Source of the DNA: Nanosynbacter sp.
GTDB taxonomy: Bacteria > Patescibacteriota > Saccharimonadia > Saccharimonadales > Saccharimonadaceae
Length of the DNA: 14,598 nucleotides
Assembly (NCBI GenBank): GCA_015257455.1
Contig: JABZKD010000012.1
Location: forward strand, 1 to 14,598
Direction: 5' to 3'
The notes beneath the pieces were generated by a model that saw nothing but the letters and a program-made list of their open reading frames with translations, searched no databases and was not told the DNA's origin. Below, in pieces: positions 1 through 9,300 of this stretch; positions within the stretch are counted from its first letter, which is position 1; each line of letters opens with the position of its first letter. A program made the position numbers and the translations under genes.

Positions 1-2346
1 ATTTTTTAGGGCATCTTCTTTTTTCTGCACTAAATCATCCATAATATTTTGGTCGAAGACACCAAATGGAGATTCACGGTTGTCGCAATAACGAATTTTA
101 TTGTCGAGAAGACTGGCTTCGATAACTTGAGTCTTATTATCTTTTTTAGTTGTATATTTTTTGATAATACTTTGATAAGTAGAGTCGGATTCATCAAGAT
201 TCTTTAGACTTGGGTCAGAGGCGCTAATATCTGAACCATACATATCACAGACAGCACCAATATTAGCAAGACGCTGACAAATTTTGGAATCTTGTCTCTG
301 ATTTTTGAAATTTACACCAGCAATATTAGAATCATAAACTGTACTAACTACACCATTGGCAGCAAAAGTATTCGTGGTGGTAATATTTGCGAGTGAACTA
401 ATACTTCTAGAGGTATTTGTGGTGAGATTGGAGAGATTCTTTAGGAGACTATTATTGTATGGCATATAACCAAAACGAACTACAAGATTACCGAGAAAAG
501 TATTTGGACTAGAAACGTCAAATGGACTACGATTCATACGATCTAGTTTAGCCTCTTCATTAGCAGCAATGACGGTTTCTTGGAAATAAGCATCGGCAAT
601 TTCCTTTGAGGCGGGACCTTGACCAGCAGCTTGGCGACCGATACGTCCGTTCATAATATTTGCGCCACCAACAAAGCTTTCACCGCCAGGAATACCCTGT
701 AAAACAAGGGCTGGGTTACTAAAAATAGTTTTAGCGACATATGGAATAAGTACGGCGAGGCCAGCCTTGATAGCAAAACCAGCAATAACGCTAAGGGTTT
801 TTTGGGCGGCAAATTTTTTAAGTACGGTTACAGCAACAATACTAGTACCAGCACTAAAAGGTGTAGCAACCACAGCTGCAACATTAGAAGCGATATCAAC
901 TACAGAGGCAGCGAAGCTGGCAACGGCACATCCAGCATTGGCGGTAGTGGAGGTGGCAATACTGAATTGAGCCGCATTAAAAACATTTTCAATGGCATAG
1001 TTTTTGGTTTGACTGAGTTGAGCTTTTTCGCCTGAAAGTACAGAATAAGCACCTTGGGCCTGAACTGGAGCGCCTTCAATTTCTTTTTCTTGTCCATCGG
1101 AAGTATCAATATATTTGGCTTTTTTTGATGTTGTTAGTCTTGATAAAGCTTCATCTATCGGTGAAGTATTTCCCTGTCCAGCCTTGGCCTTACTGAGTGG
1201 CTCGATAGTGGAGGAGAAATGATGCACCATATTGATAATTTGAGAGGCAGCTACGGCTAAACTTACCATATTGGCGACGCGTAATACGCCACAACCGAGT
1301 GCCGCACCACCAGCCATTACGGATAAGCCGTCGATGAATTTTTGAGCTTTAGTGTTGGCAGTTTTGAGATTGGCCTTTTCGGTTTCAATAGAACTTGGTT
1401 TTTGGCCATCGGTATCAACGTCTGGGGTGTCGGAGTTATAAGATTTACTCTCTACGGATTGAGGTTCATTTTCGACTACGGTTTTAGTATTACCATCCTC
1501 ATCGGTTTCTGGTTTTTCTTCTTCGGTAACATAACGACCCTCAGCTCCTTGACCTTTATATTGGTTAATATCGGTCTCCATAAAGGCTTTTTCGTCAGCA
1601 GCTTTATTATCCGATCGTTTGAAGGATTTAAAAAGATTCCTAGTGACTTTAATGGAACTAAAAGTAGCAGCGGCACCTGGATCAAAAAAATTCGCAGAAC
1701 GGCCGCGCTTGGATTTAGTAAAGGCTAGCTGAAATTTTTGATCAGAATCATAAACAGATTTAAGTTTGTCGGCGGTAATGGTTTTATTATTATAGATAAG
1801 TACGTATTCGTTGGATTTTTCCTGAACTTCAATATCGTTCTTAGCGAGACGCTGCTTGAGATAATCCGGGAATTTGCCATGCTTCTTTTGCATATATTCT
1901 TTAGTCATTTGGAGAGAAGTGGCGGAATAGGTGCCGAACATGGTGTCGGTAGCGCGAGTGATAAGGGTTTCGATATGGTTTGCAATATTAGAAATACCAA
2001 AAATTACACTAAAAAGTCCACCAAAAAGGAGGACGATAAGACCAATGAGAGGGGCGTATTTTTTGAGTTTTTTAGCTTTTTCTTTACCAGAAAGTCGATT
2101 TTGATTTTGGAAATTACCGGAGCCGGTATAGAAAGATTTTTGTTCAAGATCGCGAAGATTGGCTAAAGAATTAGTCTCAGAATTCGCGACAGCGCTAGAA
2201 TTTTCGAGAGATTGTAAGGCGTTTTGGCTGGAACTAGTGTTTTGAGAGGCAATTTGGTTTCTAAAAACAGCAGAATCATTATCCGAATTTTTCGACACAG
2301 AAAAATCAGGCTTAATATTATCTTCGCCGTAATAGACCTTTGACAT
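1..2346 (-). CDS. Large unrecognised membrane protein of the T4SS-like locus (C-terminus beyond window)
   Basis: An uninterrupted minus-strand frame runs from an ATG at 2346 to the left edge, 782 codons with no stop. The product is not recognised. Visible parts: a Ser/Asn/Gln-rich cytoplasmic-looking N-terminus (1-90) ending in a Lys-rich patch, a strong membrane segment at about 96-124, and a soluble region at about 130-335 with an acidic stretch at 275-320. Ala/Gly-rich hydrophobic stretches follow at 339-375 and 470-545 (possible membrane hairpins). A Thr/Asn-rich segment from about 600 has cysteines at 690, 700 and 754. It follows virB4 in the same direction with a 43-base gap, so it is probably part of the same secretion machine. 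The start is supported by a TATAAT box six bases upstream and the absence of a ribosome binding site, suggesting leaderless translation. Its role as a channel or surface component is inferred from context only. Confidence 0.8.
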   Translation of the reverse strand, partial: MSKVYYGEDNIKPDFSVSKNSDNDSAVFRNQIASQNTSSSQNALQSLENSSAVANSETNSLANLRDLEQKSFYTGSGNFQNQNRLSGKEKAKKLKKYAPLIGLIVLLFGGLFSVIFGISNIANHIETLITRATDTMFGTYSATSLQMTKEYMQKKHGKFPDYLKQRLAKNDIEVQEKSNEYVLIYNNKTITADKLKSVYDSDQKFQLAFTKSKRGRSANFFDPGAAATFSSIKVTRNLFKSFKRSDNKAADEKAFMETDINQYKGQGAEGRYVTEEEKPETDEDGNTKTVVENEPQSVESKSYNSDTPDVDTDGQKPSSIETEKANLKTANTKAQKFIDGLSVMAGGAALGCGVLRVANMVSLAVAASQIINMVHHFSSTIEPLSKAKAGQGNTSPIDEALSRLTTSKKAKYIDTSDGQEKEIEGAPVQAQGAYSVLSGEKAQLSQTKNYAIENVFNAAQFSIATSTTANAGCAVASFAASVVDIASNVAAVVATPFSAGTSIVAVTVLKKFAAQKTLSVIAGFAIKAGLAVLIPYVAKTIFSNPALVLQGIPGGESFVGGANIMNGRIGRQAAGQGPASKEIADAYFQETVIAANEEAKLDRMNRSPFDVSSPNTFLGNLVVRFGYMPYNNSLLKNLSNLTTNTSRSISSLANITTTNTFAANGVVSTVYDSNIAGVNFKNQRQDSKICQRLANIGAVCDMYGSDISASDPSLKNLDESDSTYQSIIKKYTTKKDNKTQVIEASLLDNKIRYCDNRESPFGVFDQNIMDDLVQKKEDALKN

Positions 2347-2352
2347 AAGAAT

Positions 2353-2358
2353 ATTATA
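2353..2358 (-). promoter_or_regulatory. -10 box giving a leaderless start for the large membrane protein
   Basis: On the minus strand TATAAT is followed by exactly six bases and then the ATG at 2346. The transcript would therefore begin at or next to the start codon. No convincing -35 is visible (TCGATT at 17-base spacing is poor), and there is no Shine-Dalgarno sequence. Confidence 0.55.
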
Positions 2359-2389
2359 TGAAATTTTTGGAAAAAAATCGAGTGGGTTA

Positions 2390-4213
2390 TTAGTTAGTTT
2401 TATCGTAACGCGTTGGGTTGGTGGAAATTAAACTGGTTTCGGTATCAGAAGCGACGATTTGGATGTGGACGTGGTTTTGGCCAGCGAAGAAAAGACCGTG
2501 ACCGATTGGGAAACTCGATAGACGTTTTCTTTCCTCTTCAGTAAGTTTGAAAACATCAGACAAGACATCGACGGCGGCAGCGGATTGTTTTAAGAGAAGC
2601 TGCATAGAAGAGTTCATTACGATGGCGCGACCCATTTTGTTACTCATAAAGTCTTCGACGTCCTGAGTGATAGTAGTGAGACCGAGATAATATTTACGGG
2701 CACGCTTAGCGAGGGAGAAAAGGAAGTTGGCTGAGTCATCATATTTCATGAGCTGCCAGGCCTCATCGACGATGAGAATACGGCGCTTTTGTTTGGCGCG
2801 CACGATATTCCAGATGTGATTAAGGACGATATACATAGCGACTGGACGAAGTTCATCTTCGAGGTCACGAATATTGAAGACGACCATTTGGTTATTAATA
2901 TCAATATTGGATTGCTGAGAGAAAATACCTGCGAAAGTACCAGTGGCATATTTACGAAGACGCTGAGCGAGTTGTGGGCCAGAACCTCCCATATGGGCGA
3001 GAGTATCGTAAAGATTAATAATGGTAGGTGGAGTGGATTGATGAGTGAGTGGGTCGGAAGTAATACCAGCGCGGGCGTAAGTATCAATGAGAGCCTGATC
3101 AAGATCAGCTTCCTCATTAGCGGAAAGTGAAGAAATTGGCTGACCGTTCGGACCGATTTGGGTACCGCCGAGCATGAGACGAAAAAGACCATGTAGAGTA
3201 ACGAGATTGGCGCGCAGAGCGTCAGAAGCATCTTCGGAATCGATGACTTTTGGTAAGTCGAAAGGATTGATACGGACATCAGAATTAAGAGAGAGACGCA
3301 CATAAGATCCACCGACGGCGTCGCTGAGTTTTTGATATTCGTTTTCTGGGTCGATAATAACAATTTCGGTACCCATCATCATGGAACGGATAGCTTCAAG
3401 CTTCACGGCGAAAGATTTACCAGCACCAGATTTAGCAAAGACTACGAGGTTGGCATTTTCAAGAGTGAAACGGTCAAAAATGACTAAGCCTTGGTTATGC
3501 ATATTGACACCATAAAGAATACCGCGTTCCTGAGTGAGGTCGGCAGAGGTAAATGGGAAGGAAGTTGAGATGGCACTGGTGTTCATGTTGCGGCGAATTT
3601 GAAGTTGGTCAGTCGCCATCGGCATAGTGGTGTTCATTCCCTGCTCTTGTTGAGAAGTGGCAACCTTAGAAAAAATCATTAATTGACCAAACATGGTTTC
3701 AATTTTGTGCTGGACGTAATTTAATTCGTCGAGTGAATCAGCCCAAAGAGTGACATAAAGACCGAAACGGAAGAATTTTTCATAACCAAGCTGTAATTGG
3801 TCGCGAAGCTCTTCGGCATCCTGGATGGCGGCATCGGTTTCTGGGTTACGAATACGACCTTTTTCGGCGTTAAGTGAAATATCAGCTTCCAGCTGAGTAA
3901 CTTTTTTACGCAAGTTTTTCATCACGACGGTAGTATCGACCGGATAAATATAGATAGAAATATCAAGCACTTCATCGATATTAATGAGAGGACTGAGCCA
4001 GCCGGTACTGAGAGTACGAGGATAACCATAGACATAAATAGTGCGACCATATTTGGTGCCAAGACGGAAATGATCGGATTGAATTTCAATAGAAGATGGA
4101 GAAATTAAATCGCGAAGGGTGGTGATACCCTGCTCAAACGCGCGTTGAATTTCTGCTTCTTCCATCGATTGTTTTTGAGCGGCGATTTCGGCAGCGGTAA
4201 GTTTTTTAGCCAT
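2390..4213 (-). CDS. virB4: VirB4-family type IV secretion ATPase (TraE/ConE-like)
   Basis: A 607-residue cytoplasmic ATPase expected to power assembly or transport of a T4SS. Residues 20-230 resemble the N-terminal CagE/TrbE/VirB part of VirB4 proteins. The RecA-like motor follows, with a Walker A at 260-267 (AKSGAGKS), a strand ending IIDPENEY at 286-293, a Walker B ILIVDEAW at 479-486 (D483, E484) and a TTITQD motif at 513-518. All catalytic motifs are intact, although the first Walker A glycine is alanine. A ribosome binding site (AGAGGAAA) lies just upstream of the ATG. It follows the TraC-like gene by 36 bases. It is shorter than the roughly 800-residue VirB4 of Proteobacteria because a VirB4-associated domain seems to be encoded separately upstream. 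Family assignment is firm; the substrate is unknown. Confidence 0.95.
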   Translation of the reverse strand: MAKKLTAAEIAAQKQSMEEAEIQRAFEQGITTLRDLISPSSIEIQSDHFRLGTKYGRTIYVYGYPRTLSTGWLSPLINIDEVLDISIYIYPVDTTVVMKNLRKKVTQLEADISLNAEKGRIRNPETDAAIQDAEELRDQLQLGYEKFFRFGLYVTLWADSLDELNYVQHKIETMFGQLMIFSKVATSQQEQGMNTTMPMATDQLQIRRNMNTSAISTSFPFTSADLTQERGILYGVNMHNQGLVIFDRFTLENANLVVFAKSGAGKSFAVKLEAIRSMMMGTEIVIIDPENEYQKLSDAVGGSYVRLSLNSDVRINPFDLPKVIDSEDASDALRANLVTLHGLFRLMLGGTQIGPNGQPISSLSANEEADLDQALIDTYARAGITSDPLTHQSTPPTIINLYDTLAHMGGSGPQLAQRLRKYATGTFAGIFSQQSNIDINNQMVVFNIRDLEDELRPVAMYIVLNHIWNIVRAKQKRRILIVDEAWQLMKYDDSANFLFSLAKRARKYYLGLTTITQDVEDFMSNKMGRAIVMNSSMQLLLKQSAAAVDVLSDVFKLTEEERKRLSSFPIGHGLFFAGQNHVHIQIVASDTETSLISTNPTRYDKTN

Positions 4214-4249
4214 GTGTTTCCTCTATTATGTTTATAAAATTATTTAAAA

Positions 4250-5341
4250 TTATCTTGGTTGATTCCCTGGGTAGTTAGTAGGGGTGGGATTATTAGCTGG
4301 AGCTGGATTGACTGAGGCTTGGGCCGGGTTTTGGGATAATGCGTGACCTGGAGCTTGCATTGGGTTTTGCATTGGAGCTGGATTTTGGATTGGACCGGGA
4401 TTTTGCGTTGAAACTGGATTCATCCCAGGATTAAATTGCCTTGGCGCTTCTGGGTTTGGCCTTGGATTTTGATCATATGGACTAGGGGTTTTCTTGGTAT
4501 AGATGGTACCAATTTTATTAAAATCAATAAACGGCTCGCGGACGGCAGTGTCAGGGTTATTGAAATTATAGAAAAGCTCAGAAAGTTCCTTGGTATTAAG
4601 GCGAACGGCGTTGACACCGATACTGAAGAGACCACTAACAATGGTTTCGACACGCTTATCGATTTCAGCGGTGGCTTTGTCATAAGTATTGCGATCGATT
4701 TTGGTGATTAGATTTGTGTCGTTACCACCGAAGAAACTACTGAAGATGTTCTTAGTTTGAGTGCTGGCTTTTTCAAGGTCATTATTGATAAAATATGGCA
4801 CCACGATAAAGAAAGACTTATCCATAATGTTGGCTTCTTGAGAAAGAAGGTCGATGAAGTTGATATAATCGTCCATCAAAACACCGAGCAGCATATTGTC
4901 ATTGTTTTTACGAATTTCGGTAAGCTTTTCGATATATGGCGCAATATCGATACGCTGAGAACGAATAAGAATCTGAGTGGTGAAATTAAGAGAGTTAATG
5001 AAACCTTTGTAGGAATATTCGACACCTTCACGTTCTGGTTCGGACATGAGATCGAAGTTGATAGATTTACAGGCGACCACGGCACGGAAGGAGCCATCTT
5101 TCATGATAATTAAACCGTCGCGAAGTTCGGAAAAGAGTAACGTGGATTGAGTGGAAGAAGGGTCGACAATTTGACGTGGAGCAGCGGCAGCGGCTTGAGG
5201 TGACTGTGGGATAAATTGGCTCATGGAACCCATAGTTTGGGGATTCATCATTTGAGGATTATTAGTCTGTGGATAGCCTGGCATGGTTCCCTGGTTCATT
5301 TGGGGATTGGTTTGGTTTGGAGTGAAATTATTTTGATTCAT
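4250..5341 (-). CDS. TraC-like T4SS protein with Asn/Pro/Gln-rich tails
   Basis: 363 residues in three parts. Residues 1-56 are low complexity (Asn, Gln, Met, Pro, then a short poly-Ala run). Residues 57-281 form a folded domain. Residues 285-363 are an Asn/Pro/Gln-rich tail with repeated QNP units. The folded domain has the sequence style of TraC-like proteins that accompany VirB4 in Firmicutes and CPR conjugation loci: DGLIIMKDGSFRAVVAC (75-91), SINFDLMSEPERE (93-105), and ILIRSQRIDIAPYIEKL (124-140). No membrane segment or signal peptide is evident, so it is probably cytoplasmic and works with VirB4. The start ATG has an AAAGG ribosome binding site that overlaps the stop of the PrgI gene, so the two are probably translationally coupled. 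The family call comes from recalled motifs; a profile search would settle it. Confidence 0.8.
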   Translation of the reverse strand: MNQNNFTPNQTNPQMNQGTMPGYPQTNNPQMMNPQTMGSMSQFIPQSPQAAAAAPRQIVDPSSTQSTLLFSELRDGLIIMKDGSFRAVVACKSINFDLMSEPEREGVEYSYKGFINSLNFTTQILIRSQRIDIAPYIEKLTEIRKNNDNMLLGVLMDDYINFIDLLSQEANIMDKSFFIVVPYFINNDLEKASTQTKNIFSSFFGGNDTNLITKIDRNTYDKATAEIDKRVETIVSGLFSIGVNAVRLNTKELSELFYNFNNPDTAVREPFIDFNKIGTIYTKKTPSPYDQNPRPNPEAPRQFNPGMNPVSTQNPGPIQNPAPMQNPMQAPGHALSQNPAQASVNPAPANNPTPTNYPGNQPR

Positions 5342-5349
5342 AGGCGCCT

Positions 5350-6321
5350 TTAATTTTGAATAAATGGATTTTGATTAATATTAGGAGGGGTAGTCGGTGG
5401 CTGAGTGAAATTTGGAGTATAAGGAGTTTGAGTGACGAAGGTTTGAGGAGCTAAATTTGGCGCGAGATTTTCACGATAGCGATTCGCTTCCTTGCTGATA
5501 GTATTAATGGAAAAATTTTGATTATTGGCGAGGTTTTGATAATTAGAATTCAAAATCGATTGATTGCGGTTGGCGAGAGTATTGGCGTTTTGGATTGAAG
5601 GGTTTGAGGTGGTTTGATTTTGGGTAAATGGATTAGGTGTGGGCTGATTCGGCGTAGTTTGATTTTGAGTAAATGGATTCGAGCCGAGGGTGGCTTGATG
5701 AGAAGAAATCGTGGCAGGACCCATGGCGTTTTCCGTATTATTAATAGCGGCTTTCATTTGATTGATAATTTCGGCGTGACGAGCAACTTTTTCTTTTTGC
5801 ATGAGATTAATTAGATTTTGGTTTTGACTATCATCCATAAAATCGTTCACATCTTCAGTGTCGGCGATAAAATTCTCGGTAAAATTACCATTATGATTAC
5901 CACGAATAGCATAACCTTCGGAATCGACAAGGTTAGAAAGAAAACTCAGACGATGACTGGCTTCTTCCTCACTAATATCACGCGTGCGAGATTTCTCGAC
6001 AATTTTAGGTGCAGTGATTTGGATGGTGGTTTCGCCTTGACCGGGACGCCAAAAACGCTTATTGGGTTTCATATAAAAACTAACGATGGCGGCAAGGTAG
6101 GTTTCCATCGGCTGATCTTTTTTCAGAGGTAGGGCTAGAATTAAAAAGAAAATGATAACCGGTAATGGTAAAATCGCAAGTAGAGGAAAAATCTGAAAGA
6201 GAGCAGCAGCTAAGGCACCGGCAATCGCGGCAATTAAAAGATAAACGAATTGACGAAAAGTGAAGGGGCCAAGGAGTCTATCCTCTGCCTCAACGTCTTG
6301 TGGGACCTTATATGTAGCCAT
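5350..6321 (-). CDS. PrgI-family inner-membrane T4SS protein with long Asn/Gln-rich tail
   Basis: 323 residues. The N-terminal 95 residues are a typical PrgI-family protein: a MATYKVPQDVEAEDRLLGPFT-type opening, two membrane segments (about 24-43 and 46-65), and a KPNKRFWRPG stretch at 85-94. PrgI proteins accompany VirB4 in Gram-positive and CPR type IV systems and are thought to act like VirB3, anchoring the ATPase at the membrane. A long disordered extension follows: charged at 100-140, then Asn/Gln/Thr/Pro-rich to the C-terminus, with NPFTQNQTT repeated and a final NPFIQN. Such a tail is about twice the length of the family domain. It sits eight bases before the TraC-like gene and 40 bases after the VirB6-like gene. 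No ribosome binding site is visible; TAAAAT six bases before the ATG suggests a leaderless start. Confidence 0.9.
   Translation of the reverse strand: MATYKVPQDVEAEDRLLGPFTFRQFVYLLIAAIAGALAAALFQIFPLLAILPLPVIIFFLILALPLKKDQPMETYLAAIVSFYMKPNKRFWRPGQGETTIQITAPKIVEKSRTRDISEEEASHRLSFLSNLVDSEGYAIRGNHNGNFTENFIADTEDVNDFMDDSQNQNLINLMQKEKVARHAEIINQMKAAINNTENAMGPATISSHQATLGSNPFTQNQTTPNQPTPNPFTQNQTTSNPSIQNANTLANRNQSILNSNYQNLANNQNFSINTISKEANRYRENLAPNLAPQTFVTQTPYTPNFTQPPTTPPNINQNPFIQN
5612..5679 (-). repeat. Direct repeat coding for the NPFTQNQTT units in the PrgI tail
   Basis: Two 23-base copies at 5612-5634 and 5657-5679 differ at one position, with a 45-base period (15 codons, in frame). They encode the repeated NPFTQNQTT segment of the disordered tail and probably arose by slippage or local duplication. 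Confidence 0.8.
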
Positions 6322-6327
6322 AATACT

Positions 6328-6336
6328 ATTTTAGCA
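6328..6336 (-). promoter_or_regulatory. Extended -10 promoter giving a leaderless start for the PrgI gene
   Basis: The minus strand reads TGCTAAAAT, an extended -10 (TGn plus TAAAAT), followed by exactly six bases and then the ATG at 6321. No good -35 is visible, which is acceptable for extended -10 promoters. It would let the PrgI, TraC-like and VirB4 genes be expressed separately from the VirB6-like gene. Confidence 0.55.
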
Positions 6337-6361
6337 TAAAAGGCTAGAGTTAATTTGAGGA

Positions 6362-9300
6362 TTACTTTGAAGATTTTTTGTGATTATATTTTTTAGCGTC
6401 TTGTTCGAGACGGCCTTCTTCACTATTCTTCATGGTCTTAATTTTTTCGGCTAAATTACCATGTTCATCAGAGAAGACGAGCGCACGGACATTGTTATCC
6501 ATTTGAGCAATGGCACCACTCTTCTGGCTGGAGAGAATAACATTACGAGCATCAGAGCTTTCAATTTGCTTGACGAAGATTTCTTTGGCAGCATTCTTAG
6601 CTTCAGCAAGTTTTTCTTCGTAGTATTTCTGCTTTTCGATTGGATCGGTAGGAATTTCAGATTCATCGGCGGTGAGATCCTTGAAGGATTTAGCAGTGAA
6701 GAGCTGCATAATACCATTAAAGACATCAGACTTCATAGAAATAATATTGGCAGCCTTCTGCTTGGAGAGGAAGGTAGTGGCTTTCTTGAGACCAGTTTCG
6801 AGAATACTACTCTTCTTAGGATCCTGAGTGAGCTCGAGAACCTTATCGTCGCGAGTATCGGCGTTATTCCAGTCGGCAGCATCAAGGCCGGTAATCATAT
6901 TAATGAGAGAGTACATTTGATCACCACCAGATTGGAAGTTAAGAGCAGCACTGGAGACATTGGAAAGTGTAGCGTCGAAGAGGTCGACACCGTATTTTTG
7001 AGAGACGTTATTAATTTCACCGAAGACGGTACGTTCGGCTTTAACGAGAGAAGTACCTTTGAGAGCTTGAGCGAGATTGAATTTGGTGGTCTTTTCTTCG
7101 CCATCGAGGTCTTTAAGTTTACCAGTAGCAAACTGCTCGAAGGTAATACGATTATCTTGACGTTTACCAGTACTCCAGGCAGCGGTTTCAATATTACCGA
7201 ACTTACCAAAGCGACCAAGCACTGGGTCAGCATCCTTAAAGGCCATTAACTCCTTAAAGAAAACGTTGGCATTTTCAGTACCAGCAATGATTTTGCCATT
7301 ATCTGAAAGATCTATGATACCTTCAAGAACTTTATCGTAGTCACCACGAGTAGCCATGACACGCATCGTGGCAATCACACGTTCGAAGTCAGCATCGTTA
7401 ATGGCTTTCTTGAAGTCATTATTAAGTACGCCAGAGTGAATACGGCTGTAATAGGTGGTGCGGCGGTTGAGGCTGGCTTGATATTCCCTGTCATAATCGA
7501 CGGAAATATCACCTAGTACACTATCGATGGCATCAATGACATGCTTAGGATTTTTAATATTGAGAGCTGGATCATAATCCCAGGCACTGGTACCAGCGGC
7601 GCGTACAATATATTTTTGATATTCTTTATCGTTCTTAGCAATTTCGGCTTCGGTGAGATTGAAGCGTTTAGCACTGTTTTCAGAATGAGAATCGATATAT
7701 TTTTCGTTAATTTCCTTCATCTTATTGAGATAGAATTTATCGGAAGCAACATCATTGTTATGGATTTCGCGATCGACAGTCTTTTGCTCGAGGAAATTTT
7801 GGGTCTGACGCTTGGCGAGATCTTTTAATTCCCTGTTTTGATAATTATACTTATCGATGTAATCACCCATGTTACTCATGAAATTTTCAACACGTTTATT
7901 AGCGTTTTCAGTACGGTATTTAAGTTCACGGTGGCGATATTCGTCCAACATTTCGGAGTTTTTCTTGATCGGGTCGGCTTTGGAGTAAATTGGTTTGCCG
8001 TTTTTGTGATAGCCAATAATTGGCGTGTTATTTTGGCGGGCCAAAAGTTGCTCAGTTAGTAAGAGTTTTTGATCTTCTTCATTACGCTTTGCTCTATGTT
8101 CGCGGAAGGCTTGATTTTGCATAGCAATACGACTAATAGTCATGTCTGGGCGGAGGGCACCACCTTTACCTTCGAGGGCGCGTTTTTGGTAGTTGGTACG
8201 AGCGAGATTGGCAGCGGTAGAAAATTCTTTGGATACGGAGTTATTAAGTTTACCACCAATACCACTAAGTACCTGATTAACGTCACCGAGAACAGATTTG
8301 GACATGCTGAGCATTTTGACGGCGAACATGATTGGTAGGACCTGGACGGCAATACCGATAATTACGCCGAAAGGAGTTTCGGAGCTGAAAATAAAGAGGT
8401 AGCCGAGAACCTTGGAAACGCCAAAAAGGAAGCTAAAGGCTGGGAAAAAGACCAGCATTTGAGCAAAAATTGATTTCCATTTCAGATAATATTTATGGGT
8501 ATTTGGTAGAACATAGAGTGCGAAGATGAGTGGTGAAGTAATAGTGAGTAGGATGACCACGGCTTGGCGAAGTGAGATGGTAATCAGACCAACAACCACG
8601 GCAATAAAACCAGCGAGGACGATTGGAATGAGTGTAAAGAGGGCGCTAAGTAAACCACCGGAAGCGGCAACCGCCGTGGCGATACCGACACCACCCAGAA
8701 TGGTGAGTGAAGTACCGCCGGCGATAGCAAGGAAAATATCATAAAGATTGAGAGGTTCGTCGAGCTTGGCTTCGGGATGTTGGCTTTGAATAGCAGTGGT
8801 GGCGATGCCTTCAAGGAAAGATTTGAGGGCGTTACCAATAATATTACTAACATCGACGAGAACCTGACAAATCAGATAGCTAAAGTTAACCAAAATAGCG
8901 GCAATGATGAGCTTTGGTAACATCTTCTTGATATTGTAATTAGAAAAACCCAGGCCAGTAACCTGAGAGTAAACAATCAAAAGTAAGAAGATAATGAAAA
9001 TAATATTAGCAATATTGCGAACGTAAGACCAGATGATGTAAATCGGGGATTTATTATCGGTGGTAATTGGCTTAATAACGAGGAAATTTTCAATGGTAGA
9101 ATAAAGTGCGTCGATTCCCTTCGCGAGGAGACCGGTGGTCGGACAGACGATGAAAGAAAGAATGCCGATTTGTTCAGAACAGCTGAGTTCGTTTTGTTTT
9201 TCGGAATCTGGATTTTCGGAATTAGCGGTCCCATCAGAATTATTAGAGGTATTAGTTTGGTTCTGATTTTGGTTCTCGGTTTCAGCTTTTTCAGATTCGG

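Noticed and set aside
1342..2166. Plus-strand open frames at 1342-1728 and 1738-2166
   Set aside because: They lie opposite the continuous minus-strand membrane protein gene, have Phe/Ile-rich compositions typical of antisense frames, and show no ribosome binding site or domain.
6461..7249. Plus-strand open frame of 262 residues
   Set aside because: It is fully antisense to the VirB6-like C-terminal region, whose frame is long and continuous with signal peptide and membrane segments. No motif or translation signal supports it.
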